A model generated the notes under the pieces. That model worked only from the letters and a program-made list of their open reading frames with translations, ran no database searches and was not told the DNA's origin. Source: Candidatus Zipacnadia bacterium (GTDB lineage: Bacteria > Armatimonadota > Zipacnadia > Zipacnadales > UBA11051). Taken from it: a stretch of 34,280 bases of DNA. Below, piece by piece: positions 26,179-33,821 of this stretch. The position numbers were made by a program, and so were the translations under genes. Numbering within the stretch: the first letter of the stretch is position 1; each line of letters starts with the position of its first letter. The DNA is taken from NCBI GenBank assembly GCA_029821145.1, contig JALGTY010000006.1, forward strand, positions 1-34,280. Direction: 5' to 3'.

Positions 26179-26967
26179 CTAGTGGGGATCAATCTGTCGG
26201 CCGGCATAGCCGGCGTCCACGCGGCGGAGGAATTCGGCAAGATACACTATCTCATCGGTTTGCCTGAGTTCGCGCTCGATCACCGCTAGAGCGTCGCTGA
26301 TGTTATATTCCGAGCGGTACAGGGATCGGTAAGCCCTCTTGAGCTCGGCGCGATCTTCATCAGACACGCCGTGCCGCGCCAGCCCTCGCCAGTTCAATCC
26401 GCGCGGCTCAGCCGGGTTACCCTCCACTATCGTGTAGGGAGGCACATCGCGGACTATTCGCGACATCCCTCCCACCATCGCCATCGTGCCGATGGTCACA
26501 TACTGGTGCATTCCGACCAGACCACCGATGTTGACAAAGTCTTCGATGACGCAGTGACCACTCAGACCCGCCGAGTTGGCTATCAGGGTTCCGTTGCCGA
26601 TGCGGCAGTTGTGGCCGACATGAGAATAAGCCATCAGCATGTTGTCATCGCCCAGTATCGTCTCGGTGCCCTCTCCCGAAGCGCGGTGTATGGTTACATA
26701 CTCACGAATGACATTGCTGCATCCGATGATGAGCTTGGTCGGTTCGCCATGGTACTTGGCATCCTGAGGTGGTTCGCCCAGGACAGCACCGGTATGGACG
26801 TGCGTACTCTCCCCAACAATGGTGCCGGTGCGAATCACAGCGTGCGGGCCGACAACACATCCGTCCCCGATCTGCACCCCAGCCTCGATTATGGTAAATG
26901 GTTTGACCTCAACCCCGCTACCCAGCTCGGCTTGGTCCCCAACAAACGCCGTTGGATGAATGTTCAT
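26179..26967 (-). CDS. lpxA: UDP-N-acetylglucosamine O-acyltransferase
   Basis: LpxA performs the first step of lipid A synthesis, moving a 3-hydroxyacyl chain from ACP to UDP-GlcNAc. The 262-residue protein shows hexapeptide repeats of the left-handed beta-helix, the LpxA-specific GEPPQDAKYHGEPTKLIIG loop (about 64-82), catalytic His116 in AYSHVGHNC (equivalent to His125 of E. coli), and GLVGMHQYVTIG. The C-terminus is helical. It follows fabZ by 35 bases, an order that pairs the enzyme making 3-hydroxyacyl-ACP turnover with its competitor for the same substrate. Confidence 0.96.
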   Translation of the reverse strand: MNIHPTAFVGDQAELGSGVEVKPFTIIEAGVQIGDGCVVGPHAVIRTGTIVGESTHVHTGAVLGEPPQDAKYHGEPTKLIIGCSNVIREYVTIHRASGEGTETILGDDNMLMAYSHVGHNCRIGNGTLIANSAGLSGHCVIEDFVNIGGLVGMHQYVTIGTMAMVGGMSRIVRDVPPYTIVEGNPAEPRGLNWRGLARHGVSDEDRAELKRAYRSLYRSEYNISDALAVIERELRQTDEIVYLAEFLRRVDAGYAGRQIDPH

Positions 26968-27002
26968 ATGACTACTCTCTGCCTCGACTGATTTGATGCC
27001 TG

Positions 27003-27434
27003 CTATTCCTTCTCAATCAGAGCGAACAAGAATTCACCCTCAGCGGCTACTTCACCATCTACTGTGGCTACGACGCGCACCTTGCCGACGTCACTCTTGC
27101 GCCGAATGATGGTGGCCTCCAAGCGCAGTTGATCCCCGGGAATCACCTGCCGGCGGAACCGCACCTTGTCTAGTCCGCCAAACAGAGCGTTTCTGCCGGA
27201 GTCCTCGATAGCCGTCAGGAGCATGATGCCCCCGGTCTGCGCCATCGCTTCCAGTACCAACACGCCCGGCATCATCGGGTTTCCCGGCCAGTGGCCGGTA
27301 AACTGCGGTTCGTTGAAGGTCACGTTCTTGATGGCGACCGCCCGCTTACCGGGTTCCACTTCGATAACGCGGTCTATGAGCAGAAACGGATACCGGTGCG
27401 GCAGTATCTCCTGTATTTGTTTGATGTCCATCAT
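27003..27434 (-). CDS. fabZ: 3-hydroxyacyl-ACP dehydratase FabZ
   Basis: A hotdog-fold enzyme that dehydrates 3-hydroxyacyl-ACP in fatty acid synthesis. The central motif FTGHWPGNPMMPGVLVLEAMAQ carries catalytic His48 and Glu62; ILPHRYPFLLIDRV near the start is equally typical. I chose the ATG at 27432-27434 (144 residues) because of the SD sequence GGAGGA upstream; a second ATG follows directly, and a frame start nine codons further upstream has a poor ribosome site. It is the first gene after the consensus promoter at 27577-27606, leading the lipid A run. Confidence 0.95.
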   Translation of the reverse strand: MMDIKQIQEILPHRYPFLLIDRVIEVEPGKRAVAIKNVTFNEPQFTGHWPGNPMMPGVLVLEAMAQTGGIMLLTAIEDSGRNALFGGLDKVRFRRQVIPGDQLRLEATIIRRKSDVGKVRVVATVDGEVAAEGEFLFALIEKE

Positions 27435-27576
27435 CGGCCTATGTTCCTCCAAGAATGGCATTTTTACCCAGTGACACAGCCAAGATGGTGCAAAGCGCTC
27501 GGTCGAAAAAGATGGGTTCTATGCTGTCACGTGCTACAGTCGGACACACTGCCTGGCTCCAAGTGCGGGCGCGGCG

Positions 27577-27606
27577 ATTATAGCAAAGCGCCAATAGCGG
27601 TGTCAA
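27577..27606 (-). promoter_or_regulatory. Promoter of the fabZ-lpx operon
   Basis: On the minus strand TTGACA (27601-27606), an 18-base spacer and TATAAT (27577-27582): both boxes are perfect consensus. It is expected to give an RNA with a leader of about 135 bases. Confidence 0.87.
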
Positions 27607-27933
27607 ACAGGCCCACATGCTGAAAATCCCGGCGCGCCAAACCTATCTCTCTTCGCCTTTGCGCAATATCTCCGATACTATGTGTCGTAGACTGGCATGA
27701 CCACAAAGACTTTGAGATCAGCTTTATCGGCCAACGAAACATCCCTCCCAGAAAGCCGACAGCAACTCCAGACTACGTACAATTTCACCTTATGCACCAA
27801 CTATCCTGCGGCCATTGTGCAACAATACGACTCTGTTCGCAAGCCTTGTCGCAGCAATGCCCCGTATTGGCGAGCGCCTCGTCGCTGTGTTCAGACGCTT
27901 GCTGTTGCCCTCGGACAACAACGGCCGAAGTGG

Positions 27934-27963
27934 TTGACTGTCGCCAGCGGCTTCATATATACT
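27934..27963 (+). promoter_or_regulatory. Promoter of the plus-strand VWA cassette
   Basis: TTGACT (27934-27939), an 18-base spacer and TATACT (27958-27963) lie about 60 bases upstream of the first VWA gene start. Confidence 0.8.
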
Positions 27964-28024
27964 GGCAAAGCGTGTAGCATCCCGCGACGTCGGTTTGCAG
28001 CGTTCATGGAAAGGGGCGTGGAAG

Positions 28025-29432
28025 GTGAGCGAGCGGATATTGGCTATTGTTGCCCTAATCAGCCTACTTCTCCCTGCCGTAGTGTTTTCCCAGCCCGGTG
28101 TCACTATCGGGCCGGCTCCCGATGACATGGCCAAATACCCCGGAATCGAGCCGTGGATGCTTAGCGGCGAAATCAACTTCCACCTCGAAGGCTGGTGGAT
28201 CGGCGGCTACAGCCAAAAGATGATGGTGAAGTGGGCCGACCACGATGTCTTCGTCAAGGACTTGACCCAGATGCAGAAGATGTACCTGTGGGAGAAGATG
28301 ACCCCGGCACAGCGGGCGCAGATGAGCGAGGTTTACGGCAGCACCTCGATGGGTGGCATGCTTGGGTATTTGAAGAACAGGCCCGCCGACTGGGGACCTG
28401 AACTCAATGAACGCATCGTCGAATACCAACGCGGAGTAAGCGGCTGGGCCGAGGTGCGCAAGAACGCCCAGCGCAAACATACGCCCCCAGAGGTCTTTCA
28501 ATTCCTGGATGACAAAGCTAAGTTCATTACGCAGAACAAGGACAAGCTGAAGCCCGAAGACATCACCAAGATTAACGAGGGCGCCGAAGCCGTGGAGAAG
28601 CTTGGGCAGATGATCGCCGTCCTCGAACTGAAGAAGATCGAGATCGCCGTGAAAGGCCTCTCCGGGGGTCTTATTGGCATAATCACCGATTACTGCACGG
28701 GCTTTGCTACCCACGGCGCGCATTACGTCAGTGACGCCATTGCCACTGTCGTGAGTAAGATTATTGATCTGGGCAAGAATGCCGCCAACAAGTCTCTATC
28801 GCCGGGAGAACAGATACAACTCATCAACCAGCAGCTTGACCTTGCCAGAGGTACACTCAAGCAGGAGATTGCGGATCAGCGCGCCATGTGGGCTGCATTG
28901 CTGGGTGAGGACCCTGCGGATGAGCCTCCGGCCGGCCCCGTCGAGCTCTCGATCCTGTTTCTGGTTGACTGCAGCGGGAGTATGGGCGGATCCAAGATCG
29001 AAGCAGCCAAGCAGGCCGTGGTTAACTCGGTGAAGCGGGAGTATGGGCGGATCCAAGATCGAAGCAGCCAAGCAGGCCGTGGTTAACTCGGTGAACCAGA
29101 CCAACGACGGCAAGACCGAATGGGCGCTACTCGGGTTCGGAGGCGGATGCACATGCTGGCAGGTTGTTCCCTTTACCACCGACGCTGGCGCAGTGCAGTC
29201 GGCGGCCAGTGGCCTTGACGCCGGCGGCGGCACGCCCCTCACCTACGCGATATATAAGGCCACAGCCTATCTCGTCAAGAACGGTCACGGGAAGACCGGG
29301 CGGCTGATCGTGCTTTGTGATGGTGAGAACAATTGTGGAGAGCGTGCGGAAGGTGGCCGCAGCGAGGCCGCGGCCGGGCTGCGCAGTATCATCAGCACGC
29401 ATAATCTGGCCGCGCCCGTTCAGCAGCCATGA
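28025..29432 (+). pseudogene. Exported split-VWA protein, first copy, frameshifted by a 61-bp tandem duplication
   Basis: The likely start is the GTG at 28025-28027 after SD AAGGGG; it gives a signal peptide (VSERILAIVALISLLLPAVVFSQ region). A helical region follows, then LFLVDCSGSMGGSKIEAAK, the VWA MIDAS start. The frame then meets an exact 61-bp tandem repeat, shifts, and stops at 29084-29086 after 353 codons. The correct continuation (VNQTNDGKTEWALLGFGG to LCDGENNCGE) runs in another frame from 29043 to 29432. Removing one repeat copy gives 1347 bases, an intact 448-residue protein alignable over its whole length with the neighbouring copy. The restored protein still ends before the last VWA strand, like its paralogue. 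Its stop overlaps an ATG (ATGA), but no partner gene follows. It could be a pseudogene, a switchable off state or an assembly error. Confidence 0.85.
28974..29095 (+). repeat. Exact 61-bp tandem duplication
   Basis: Positions 28974-29034 are repeated without change at 29035-29095. The unit starts GCGGGAGTATGGGCGG and ends ACTCGGTGAA. It covers the MIDAS SGSM codons and the following helix. As 61 is not a multiple of three, the reading frame is lost. Confidence 0.97.
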
Positions 29433-29502
29433 ACGGCACTGACATCTGTACGGAATCTAGCAGTGAACATAAGTCACTTCCAATGCTAGCAAGGGGAGGT
29501 TC

Positions 29503-30810
29503 ATGATGAGCAGCCGAATCCCACAGTTGCTTATTGTGTTCTGCTGCCTGAGCCTGCCCGCTCCGGTATTCACACAGGGCGATACCACAATCGGCCCAGT
29601 AGATCCAAACGCGCCATCCGGTACTCCCCTTTGGATGTATAGTGACGAGATCGAGTTTCACCAAGAGGGTCTCGTCTTCCCTGGTCGCATAAGCACCGCC
29701 ATGATGGTTAAGTGGGCCGGCCACGATATCAAGATCAAAGACCTCACCCAGGAGCAGAAAACGTACCTGTGGAACAAGACGTCGCCCCAACAGCGCCAGC
29801 AGTTGAACAATGAGTATGGCAAGATCGGCTTTGGCATGGGCGGCTATTTGCAGCAGCGGCCGGACGAATGGGGCAAGATTATCAATGAATGTATGGCTGA
29901 GTATCAACTCGGCGTCAACGGTTGGGGCCAAGTCCGGCAGCAGAACCTCAATAAACACACGCCACCGGAAGTAAAGCAATTTCAAGACGATAAGGCTGAG
30001 TTCCTCAAAGAGAACCAGAAGACACTGCAGCCTGGGGATATCGGCAAGATCGAGAAGGGCGCCGAAGGCATCATCCAACTGGGGCAAATCATCGCGACGC
30101 TGCAGGCCAAGAAGGTTGCTGTGGCGGTGAAAGGCCTGTCTGGGGGCCTGTTGGGCATCATCACTGACTACTTCAGCGGCTTTGCCACCTCGGGGGCGCA
30201 GTACGCCAGTGACGCGATTGCCACGCTGGTGAGCAAGATTATTGACATGGGCAAGAATAGCGCCAACAAGTCTCTCTCCCCCGCGGACCAGCTCGCCCTA
30301 CTCAACAAGCAGATTGAAGCCGCTAAGCAAGCTCTGAACAACGAGATCGAGAAGCAAAAGAAGTTGTGGGCGAGCATGCTCACGGTCGAGATCTCCATGT
30401 GCTTTTTGGTTGACTGTAGCGGCAGCATGGACGGGCAAAAGATAGAGCAAGCCAAGGCCGCGTTGATAGACGCGGTCAACCAGACCAATGATGGCAGGCA
30501 CGAATGGGCCCTGCTGGGCTTTGGCGGCGATTGCATGTGTTGGGAAGTGGCCAGTTTTACCACCGATGCCGCGACGATGCGTTCAGCGGCTCAGGAACTT
30601 AGAGCAAACGGCTCGACCCCGCTAAGGCTCGCCGCATATAAGGCGACAACTTACTTAGTGAAGAACGGTAATGGCAAAGAAGGGCAGTTGATCATACTTT
30701 GTGACGGGGAGGATACCTGCCACGCTAACGCGGGCCAGGAAGACCCGGCGCGTACGCTGGTAACAATCACGAGTTACCACGATACCACTCGAGGTGGCCA
30801 ACAGCCATGA
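29503..30810 (+). CDS. Exported protein with helical region and incomplete VWA domain (MIDAS half)
   Basis: The intact paralogue, 435 residues, starts at an ATG after SD GGGGAGG. A signal peptide (about 1-25) is followed by a mostly helical region (about 45-295) with a glycine-rich amphipathic or hydrophobic stretch at 209-250 (KGLSGGLLGIITDYFSGFA). The VWA part starts at 296: DCSGSM gives MIDAS residues Asp304, Ser306 and Ser308, with Thr372 in GSTPL and Asp401 in LCDGEDTC as further metal-loop candidates. The chain ends at TRGGQQP, before the final helix and strand of a VWA domain. Those appear in the next gene, whose ATG overlaps this stop (ATGA). Cys pairs CMCW and CDGEDTC may form disulfides. 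Metal-dependent protein binding outside the cytoplasm is inferred; the family is unknown to me. Confidence 0.85.
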   Translation: MMSSRIPQLLIVFCCLSLPAPVFTQGDTTIGPVDPNAPSGTPLWMYSDEIEFHQEGLVFPGRISTAMMVKWAGHDIKIKDLTQEQKTYLWNKTSPQQRQQLNNEYGKIGFGMGGYLQQRPDEWGKIINECMAEYQLGVNGWGQVRQQNLNKHTPPEVKQFQDDKAEFLKENQKTLQPGDIGKIEKGAEGIIQLGQIIATLQAKKVAVAVKGLSGGLLGIITDYFSGFATSGAQYASDAIATLVSKIIDMGKNSANKSLSPADQLALLNKQIEAAKQALNNEIEKQKKLWASMLTVEISMCFLVDCSGSMDGQKIEQAKAALIDAVNQTNDGRHEWALLGFGGDCMCWEVASFTTDAATMRSAAQELRANGSTPLRLAAYKATTYLVKNGNGKEGQLIILCDGEDTCHANAGQEDPARTLVTITSYHDTTRGGQQP

Positions 30811-31457
30811 GAATACCAAACACTCTCGTGACCTCATTACTGGCGCTGCTTCTGTTTGCTGCGGTATGTGCGGCTGAGATTGTGGACCTGACGGCTCCCA
30901 ACGAGACCCTCGAAGATGCGATGAAGGAAGCGCAGGCGGCAATGGCCAACAGTTCGATGAAGATCAGTATTAACACCATCGGGTTCGACTTGACCCCCGG
31001 TTCGGAGGCCGAGAACTACCTGCAGGAGCTTTCGCAGATCGGCGGCGGGTCGTACTTCGCGGCGTCCGACAGCGGCCAACTGACCGCGGCAATGGCCGGC
31101 GCAGCGACAGGCCAGACCTCCACCTATGGGAACACACCACAAGTCACTAGCCCGACGAACGGTGAACAGGTCGGGCCCAGCACCCTGGTCATCGGCAGAG
31201 CCCAGCCGAACTCGGTTGTCGTAATCCAAACGGAGGTATATGACCAACTCGACGGCCAATTCATTAAGATGGTGCCCGGCCACCGCCATGCGCCCAAGCC
31301 AGACGGCAGCTTTGAATTGCTGATCGCCACACCGCTGGTGTCATTTGGCGAGAAGCGCCCACTGCGTTACGAGATCCATGTCTTCACTGTCACACGCGAT
31401 GGCGATAAGTCACCACACGCTATTATCACCGTACAGCAGAGGTCGCCAACACCTTAA
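30807..31457 (+). CDS. Exported protein: VWA C-terminal part fused to a beta-rich domain
   Basis: The 216-residue protein has its own signal peptide (about 1-23, ending VCAA). Residues 33-100 (ETLEDAMKEAQAAMANSS, ISINTIGFDL, ENYLQELSQIGGGSYFAAS, QLTAAM) match the last helices and strands of a VWA domain, the part missing from the upstream protein. Residues 111-216 form a beta-rich, Ig-like domain with GPSTLVIG, VVVIQTEVYD, PGHRH, PDGSF, RPLRYEIHVFTVT and SPHAI. The ATG overlaps the preceding stop, and SD GAGGTGG lies in the upstream gene. The simplest reading is that the two proteins assemble outside the cytoplasm into a full VWA fold. A degenerate fusion break is the alternative, but the added signal peptide argues against a recent frameshift. 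Confidence 0.82.
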   Translation: MRIPNTLVTSLLALLLFAAVCAAEIVDLTAPNETLEDAMKEAQAAMANSSMKISINTIGFDLTPGSEAENYLQELSQIGGGSYFAASDSGQLTAAMAGAATGQTSTYGNTPQVTSPTNGEQVGPSTLVIGRAQPNSVVVIQTEVYDQLDGQFIKMVPGHRHAPKPDGSFELLIATPLVSFGEKRPLRYEIHVFTVTRDGDKSPHAIITVQQRSPTP

Positions 31458-31534
31458 GCTTGCATCCGGCTAATACAAGCGTCGCACTGTGGCATCATTG
31501 AGATCCAAAGTCTCTAGAGAGGAGGACACCAAAG

Positions 31535-31972
31535 ATGAGAACCCGTTTTGTCGTGATGCTCACCTGCATTGCGGTGGCCATGTCAGTCGCCGTACGTGCA
31601 GCCGACACCACTGAACCGATAGCTAAGCTGCCTGCTGAGGGCGAGGCGCCAATCGTCAAGAGCCCCCAGAAAGGTGACACTATCGGTCCCAGTACTCTGG
31701 TCGTCGGCGTGGCTCCGCTCGGGTCGCTGGTTGTGATCCAAACCCAGATCTATGACACGCTGGATGACGCCAAATACTACAGAATGATCCCAGGTCATCG
31801 TCATAGAGTGAACCCTGATGGCACTTTCGCGCTGCTGATATCCACCCCGCGAGCGTTCTTCTGGGAACAGCGCCCGCTTCGCTACGAAATCCACACATAC
31901 ACAGTGACGGCGGACGGCAAGGAGTCGCCGCACGCGATCGTCGTCGTAAACCCTAAACCACCGACTCCATGA
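31535..31972 (+). CDS. Exported single-domain protein related to the preceding beta-rich domain
   Basis: A 145-residue protein with a signal peptide (about 1-22, ending VRAA) and one domain (39-145) that aligns along its whole length with residues 111-216 of the preceding protein. Shared are GPSTLVVG, VVIQTQIYD, MIPGHRHR, NPDGTF, RPLRYEIHTYTVT, SPHAI and the ending PPTP; about half the residues agree by eye. I do not recognise the family. SD GAGAGGAGG lies 9 bases before the ATG. It is the last gene of the plus-strand cassette, followed by a terminator. A stand-alone partner or competitor of the fused domain is a reasonable inference. Confidence 0.82.
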   Translation: MRTRFVVMLTCIAVAMSVAVRAADTTEPIAKLPAEGEAPIVKSPQKGDTIGPSTLVVGVAPLGSLVVIQTQIYDTLDDAKYYRMIPGHRHRVNPDGTFALLISTPRAFFWEQRPLRYEIHTYTVTADGKESPHAIVVVNPKPPTP

Positions 31973-32002
31973 GCGGACAATTCGTGAGGACACAAGACAA
32001 AG

Positions 32003-32040
32003 CGGCGAGGGCGATGTTGCCCCCGCCGTTTGTTTTCTCT
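32003..32040 (+). terminator. Rho-independent terminator of the VWA cassette
   Basis: CGGCGAGGGC (32003-32012) pairs with GCCCCCGCCG (32019-32028) over 9 of 10 positions, with a 6-base loop, followed by TTTGTTTTCTCT. It lies 30 bases after the last stop. On the minus strand it is followed by GCTTTGTCTTGTG and may also stop the convergent aminotransferase transcript. Confidence 0.9.
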
Positions 32041-32063
32041 CGGGCTGCGATGCAGCCGACATG

Positions 32064-33368
32064 CTACAAGAGCTGGTCGGCGTTCTCGGCCACCTTCCTG
32101 TAGGCTGCCGCGTGCTCTTCAATTATCTCCGGCCAGTAGTGCTTGAACCACGGGATACCATAGACCCGGTCTCCTTCTGCCTCCGTGACCGGCAGGCTAC
32201 CTTCCGGCTCGCGCACGTCGCGGTCGGAATTGGCAATCCGGGTCGGCTTGCCGTGGCCGTAGATATCCGCCTCATTGAACAGTGGATGCACATGCAGCCT
32301 GCGCCGGCTGCCGGCACCGCAAATGGCACCTTCGGCGGCTACAGCTTCGGCGAATTTGTGGAGGTGCAGGCCGCCAAGCTCTTCGGCCTTGTAAATGCCA
32401 CGCGCGGCGTACCAGCCGCCCATCGTGCTGCCCGAATTCTTCGGCGGCCTGTGAGCCTGCAAGCCAGGCACGCCCTCGAGCAGGTCCCAGAAATAATTCA
32501 TGGCCTTCTGGATTTCCTCCATGCGCTCTTTGTAGTACTTCAATTGGACTCTAGCCACTGCAGAGGTAAGCTGGTGCATCCGGTACTTGTAACCGCCCCA
32601 GGGCATTCCCACAAAAGGCGTCAGGTCGGGCGCGGTGATGATCTGCTCGTCTAGTTCACCGGTCCATTGGGTGGCTACGGTGCGGCCGTGGTGCCCCCAC
32701 GCGGTAGCCTTCTCCCAGATGTACCTGTCGTTTGTTATCAGGATTCCCCCTTCGCCGGTTGCTAGCGCCTTGCCCGACATAATGGAGAAACATGCGACAT
32801 GACCAATTGTGCCAACCAGCCGGCCCTTGTACAGAGCCCCGTGGGCGTGAGAGACATCCTCGATTACCTTAATATCATGCTTCCCGGCGATCTCCATTAT
32901 CGGGTCCATATCGGCCGGGTATCCGGCCAGGTGCACCGGGACGATCGCCTTGGTGCGCTCCGTGATGCGGTGCTCTATGTCTCCGGGGTCAATGGTAAGG
33001 GTGTCGGGATGCACATCGGCGAAAACTACGGTGCCCTGCAGGCCGAATACCGGCAGTGCCGACGCCCAGTAAGTCAAGCTTGGCGTGATAATCTCATCGC
33101 CCACACCGACTCCACAGGCCCACATCGCCGCTTGCAGAGCAGCCGTGCCACTGCTGTGGCCCAGAGCATATTCCGTACCGTGCCAATCAGCATACTCCCT
33201 CTCAAACTTCATCGTGACATCTCTGCCCGACATCGCACCCCGGCGCAGCACTTCAAGGACGGCCTCCTCATCCTCTTTGGTGACGATCGGCCAGCCGGTG
33301 ATGTCCTTCTGATCCAGCGTAACGGCTTTCGGGCCGCCAAGCATAGCAAGCTGGGCAGTCTCTCTCAT
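32064..33368 (-). CDS. DegT/DnrJ/EryC1/StrS-family PLP aminotransferase
   Basis: The 434-residue protein matches the sugar aminotransferase family. SSGTAALQAAMWACG (about 72-86) binds PLP phosphate, DEIITPSLTYWAS follows, Asp171 in VIEDVSHAHGA contacts the PLP ring, and Lys200 in SIMSGKALATGEGG is the Schiff-base lysine. Most relatives transaminate nucleotide-linked keto sugars for LPS O-chains or glycans, with glutamate as donor; some have other substrates. The substrate cannot be told, and no neighbouring nucleotide-sugar genes are in the window. It is slightly longer than the usual 370-400, with an N-terminal stretch MRETAQLAMLGGPKAVTL typical of a planctomycete-like subgroup. SD AGAGGAG precedes the ATG. 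Confidence 0.92.
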   Translation of the reverse strand: MRETAQLAMLGGPKAVTLDQKDITGWPIVTKEDEEAVLEVLRRGAMSGRDVTMKFEREYADWHGTEYALGHSSGTAALQAAMWACGVGVGDEIITPSLTYWASALPVFGLQGTVVFADVHPDTLTIDPGDIEHRITERTKAIVPVHLAGYPADMDPIMEIAGKHDIKVIEDVSHAHGALYKGRLVGTIGHVACFSIMSGKALATGEGGILITNDRYIWEKATAWGHHGRTVATQWTGELDEQIITAPDLTPFVGMPWGGYKYRMHQLTSAVARVQLKYYKERMEEIQKAMNYFWDLLEGVPGLQAHRPPKNSGSTMGGWYAARGIYKAEELGGLHLHKFAEAVAAEGAICGAGSRRRLHVHPLFNEADIYGHGKPTRIANSDRDVREPEGSLPVTEAEGDRVYGIPWFKHYWPEIIEEHAAAYRKVAENADQLL

Positions 33369-33415
33369 CAGTATCGCTCCTCTGGTGACACTCTGAAATC
33401 TGTGCGTTAGACCTG

Positions 33416-33460
33416 GCGCTTATCTGCGACAAAAGAGGTGTTAAAAGGGCAGATAGGCGC
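33416..33460. repeat. Inverted repeat upstream of the aminotransferase
   Basis: GCGCTTATCTGC (33416-33427) and GCAGATAGGCGC (33449-33460) pair at 11 of 12 positions around a 21-base loop. It lies about 50 bases upstream of the aminotransferase start. No T-run follows on either strand, so an operator or leader hairpin is more likely than a terminator. Confidence 0.5.
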
Positions 33461-33551
33461 TTCCTGGATCGGCGTTCCTGCAAGGGTGGGAAGGTTTTGG
33501 TCCGTCAGGTAGCCGCAGCTAGTCGGTCGGCACCGCCTCGCCGAGAGCCCG

Positions 33552-33821
33552 TTACCGGGGCAGCCAGTATCTAACTGTCAGACTGGCGCCGCGTCCTTTG
33601 GGTGGCTCACTGACGATTGCGTCACGGTTCCGCATCTGATTGCGCATCACTGCGCAGCAAATCGGCATCCGGTGATTGCGCCCCGGATACCGGCCCACAC
33701 GCTCATGCAGATCACCGGCCCGGACCTCCAGGCTGCTCAGACCTTTGCTTTCCGCATCCTGGAGCATCTCAAGCAGTGCCGCTTCGAAAGCCGCCTTGTC
33801 AGGTATCAGCGCGTCGCTCAT
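33552..33821 (-). CDS. Small conserved protein of unknown function
   Basis: The 89-residue protein has a helical N-terminus (AAFEAALLEMLQDAESKG) followed by LHERVGRYPGRNHRMPICCAVMRNQM and the C-terminal PPKGRGASLTVRYWLPR. The YPG-NHRMP-CC and PPKG-GASLTVRY-LP pattern looks like a widespread small stand-alone family, perhaps a winged-helix-like fold; its function is unknown to me. The start ATG overlaps the stop of the repeat protein gene upstream (ATGA), indicating translational coupling. Confidence 0.75.
   Translation of the reverse strand: MSDALIPDKAAFEAALLEMLQDAESKGLSSLEVRAGDLHERVGRYPGRNHRMPICCAVMRNQMRNRDAIVSEPPKGRGASLTVRYWLPR

Larger units (their letters stand above)
27435..28024. other. 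Divergent intergenic region with two strong promoters
   Basis: The 590 bases separate the minus-strand lipid A operon from the plus-strand VWA cassette. The minus promoter is at 27577-27606 and the plus promoter at 27934-27963. The fabZ leader is about 135 bases long, with no riboswitch recognised. The middle part (27607-27933) has an open plus-strand frame without a ribosome site, which I do not call. Confidence 0.75.

Noticed and set aside
27697-28125. 142-codon plus-strand open frame upstream of the first VWA gene
   Set aside because: No ribosome site, unusual Cys/Arg-rich composition, it covers the promoter at 27934-27963 and overlaps the signal-peptide region of the real gene in another frame.
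30807-30810. Simple sequencing frameshift between the second VWA gene and the next gene
   Set aside because: The downstream frame begins with a good ribosome site and a full signal peptide, and the paralogue upstream ends at the same fold position, so two real genes are more likely.
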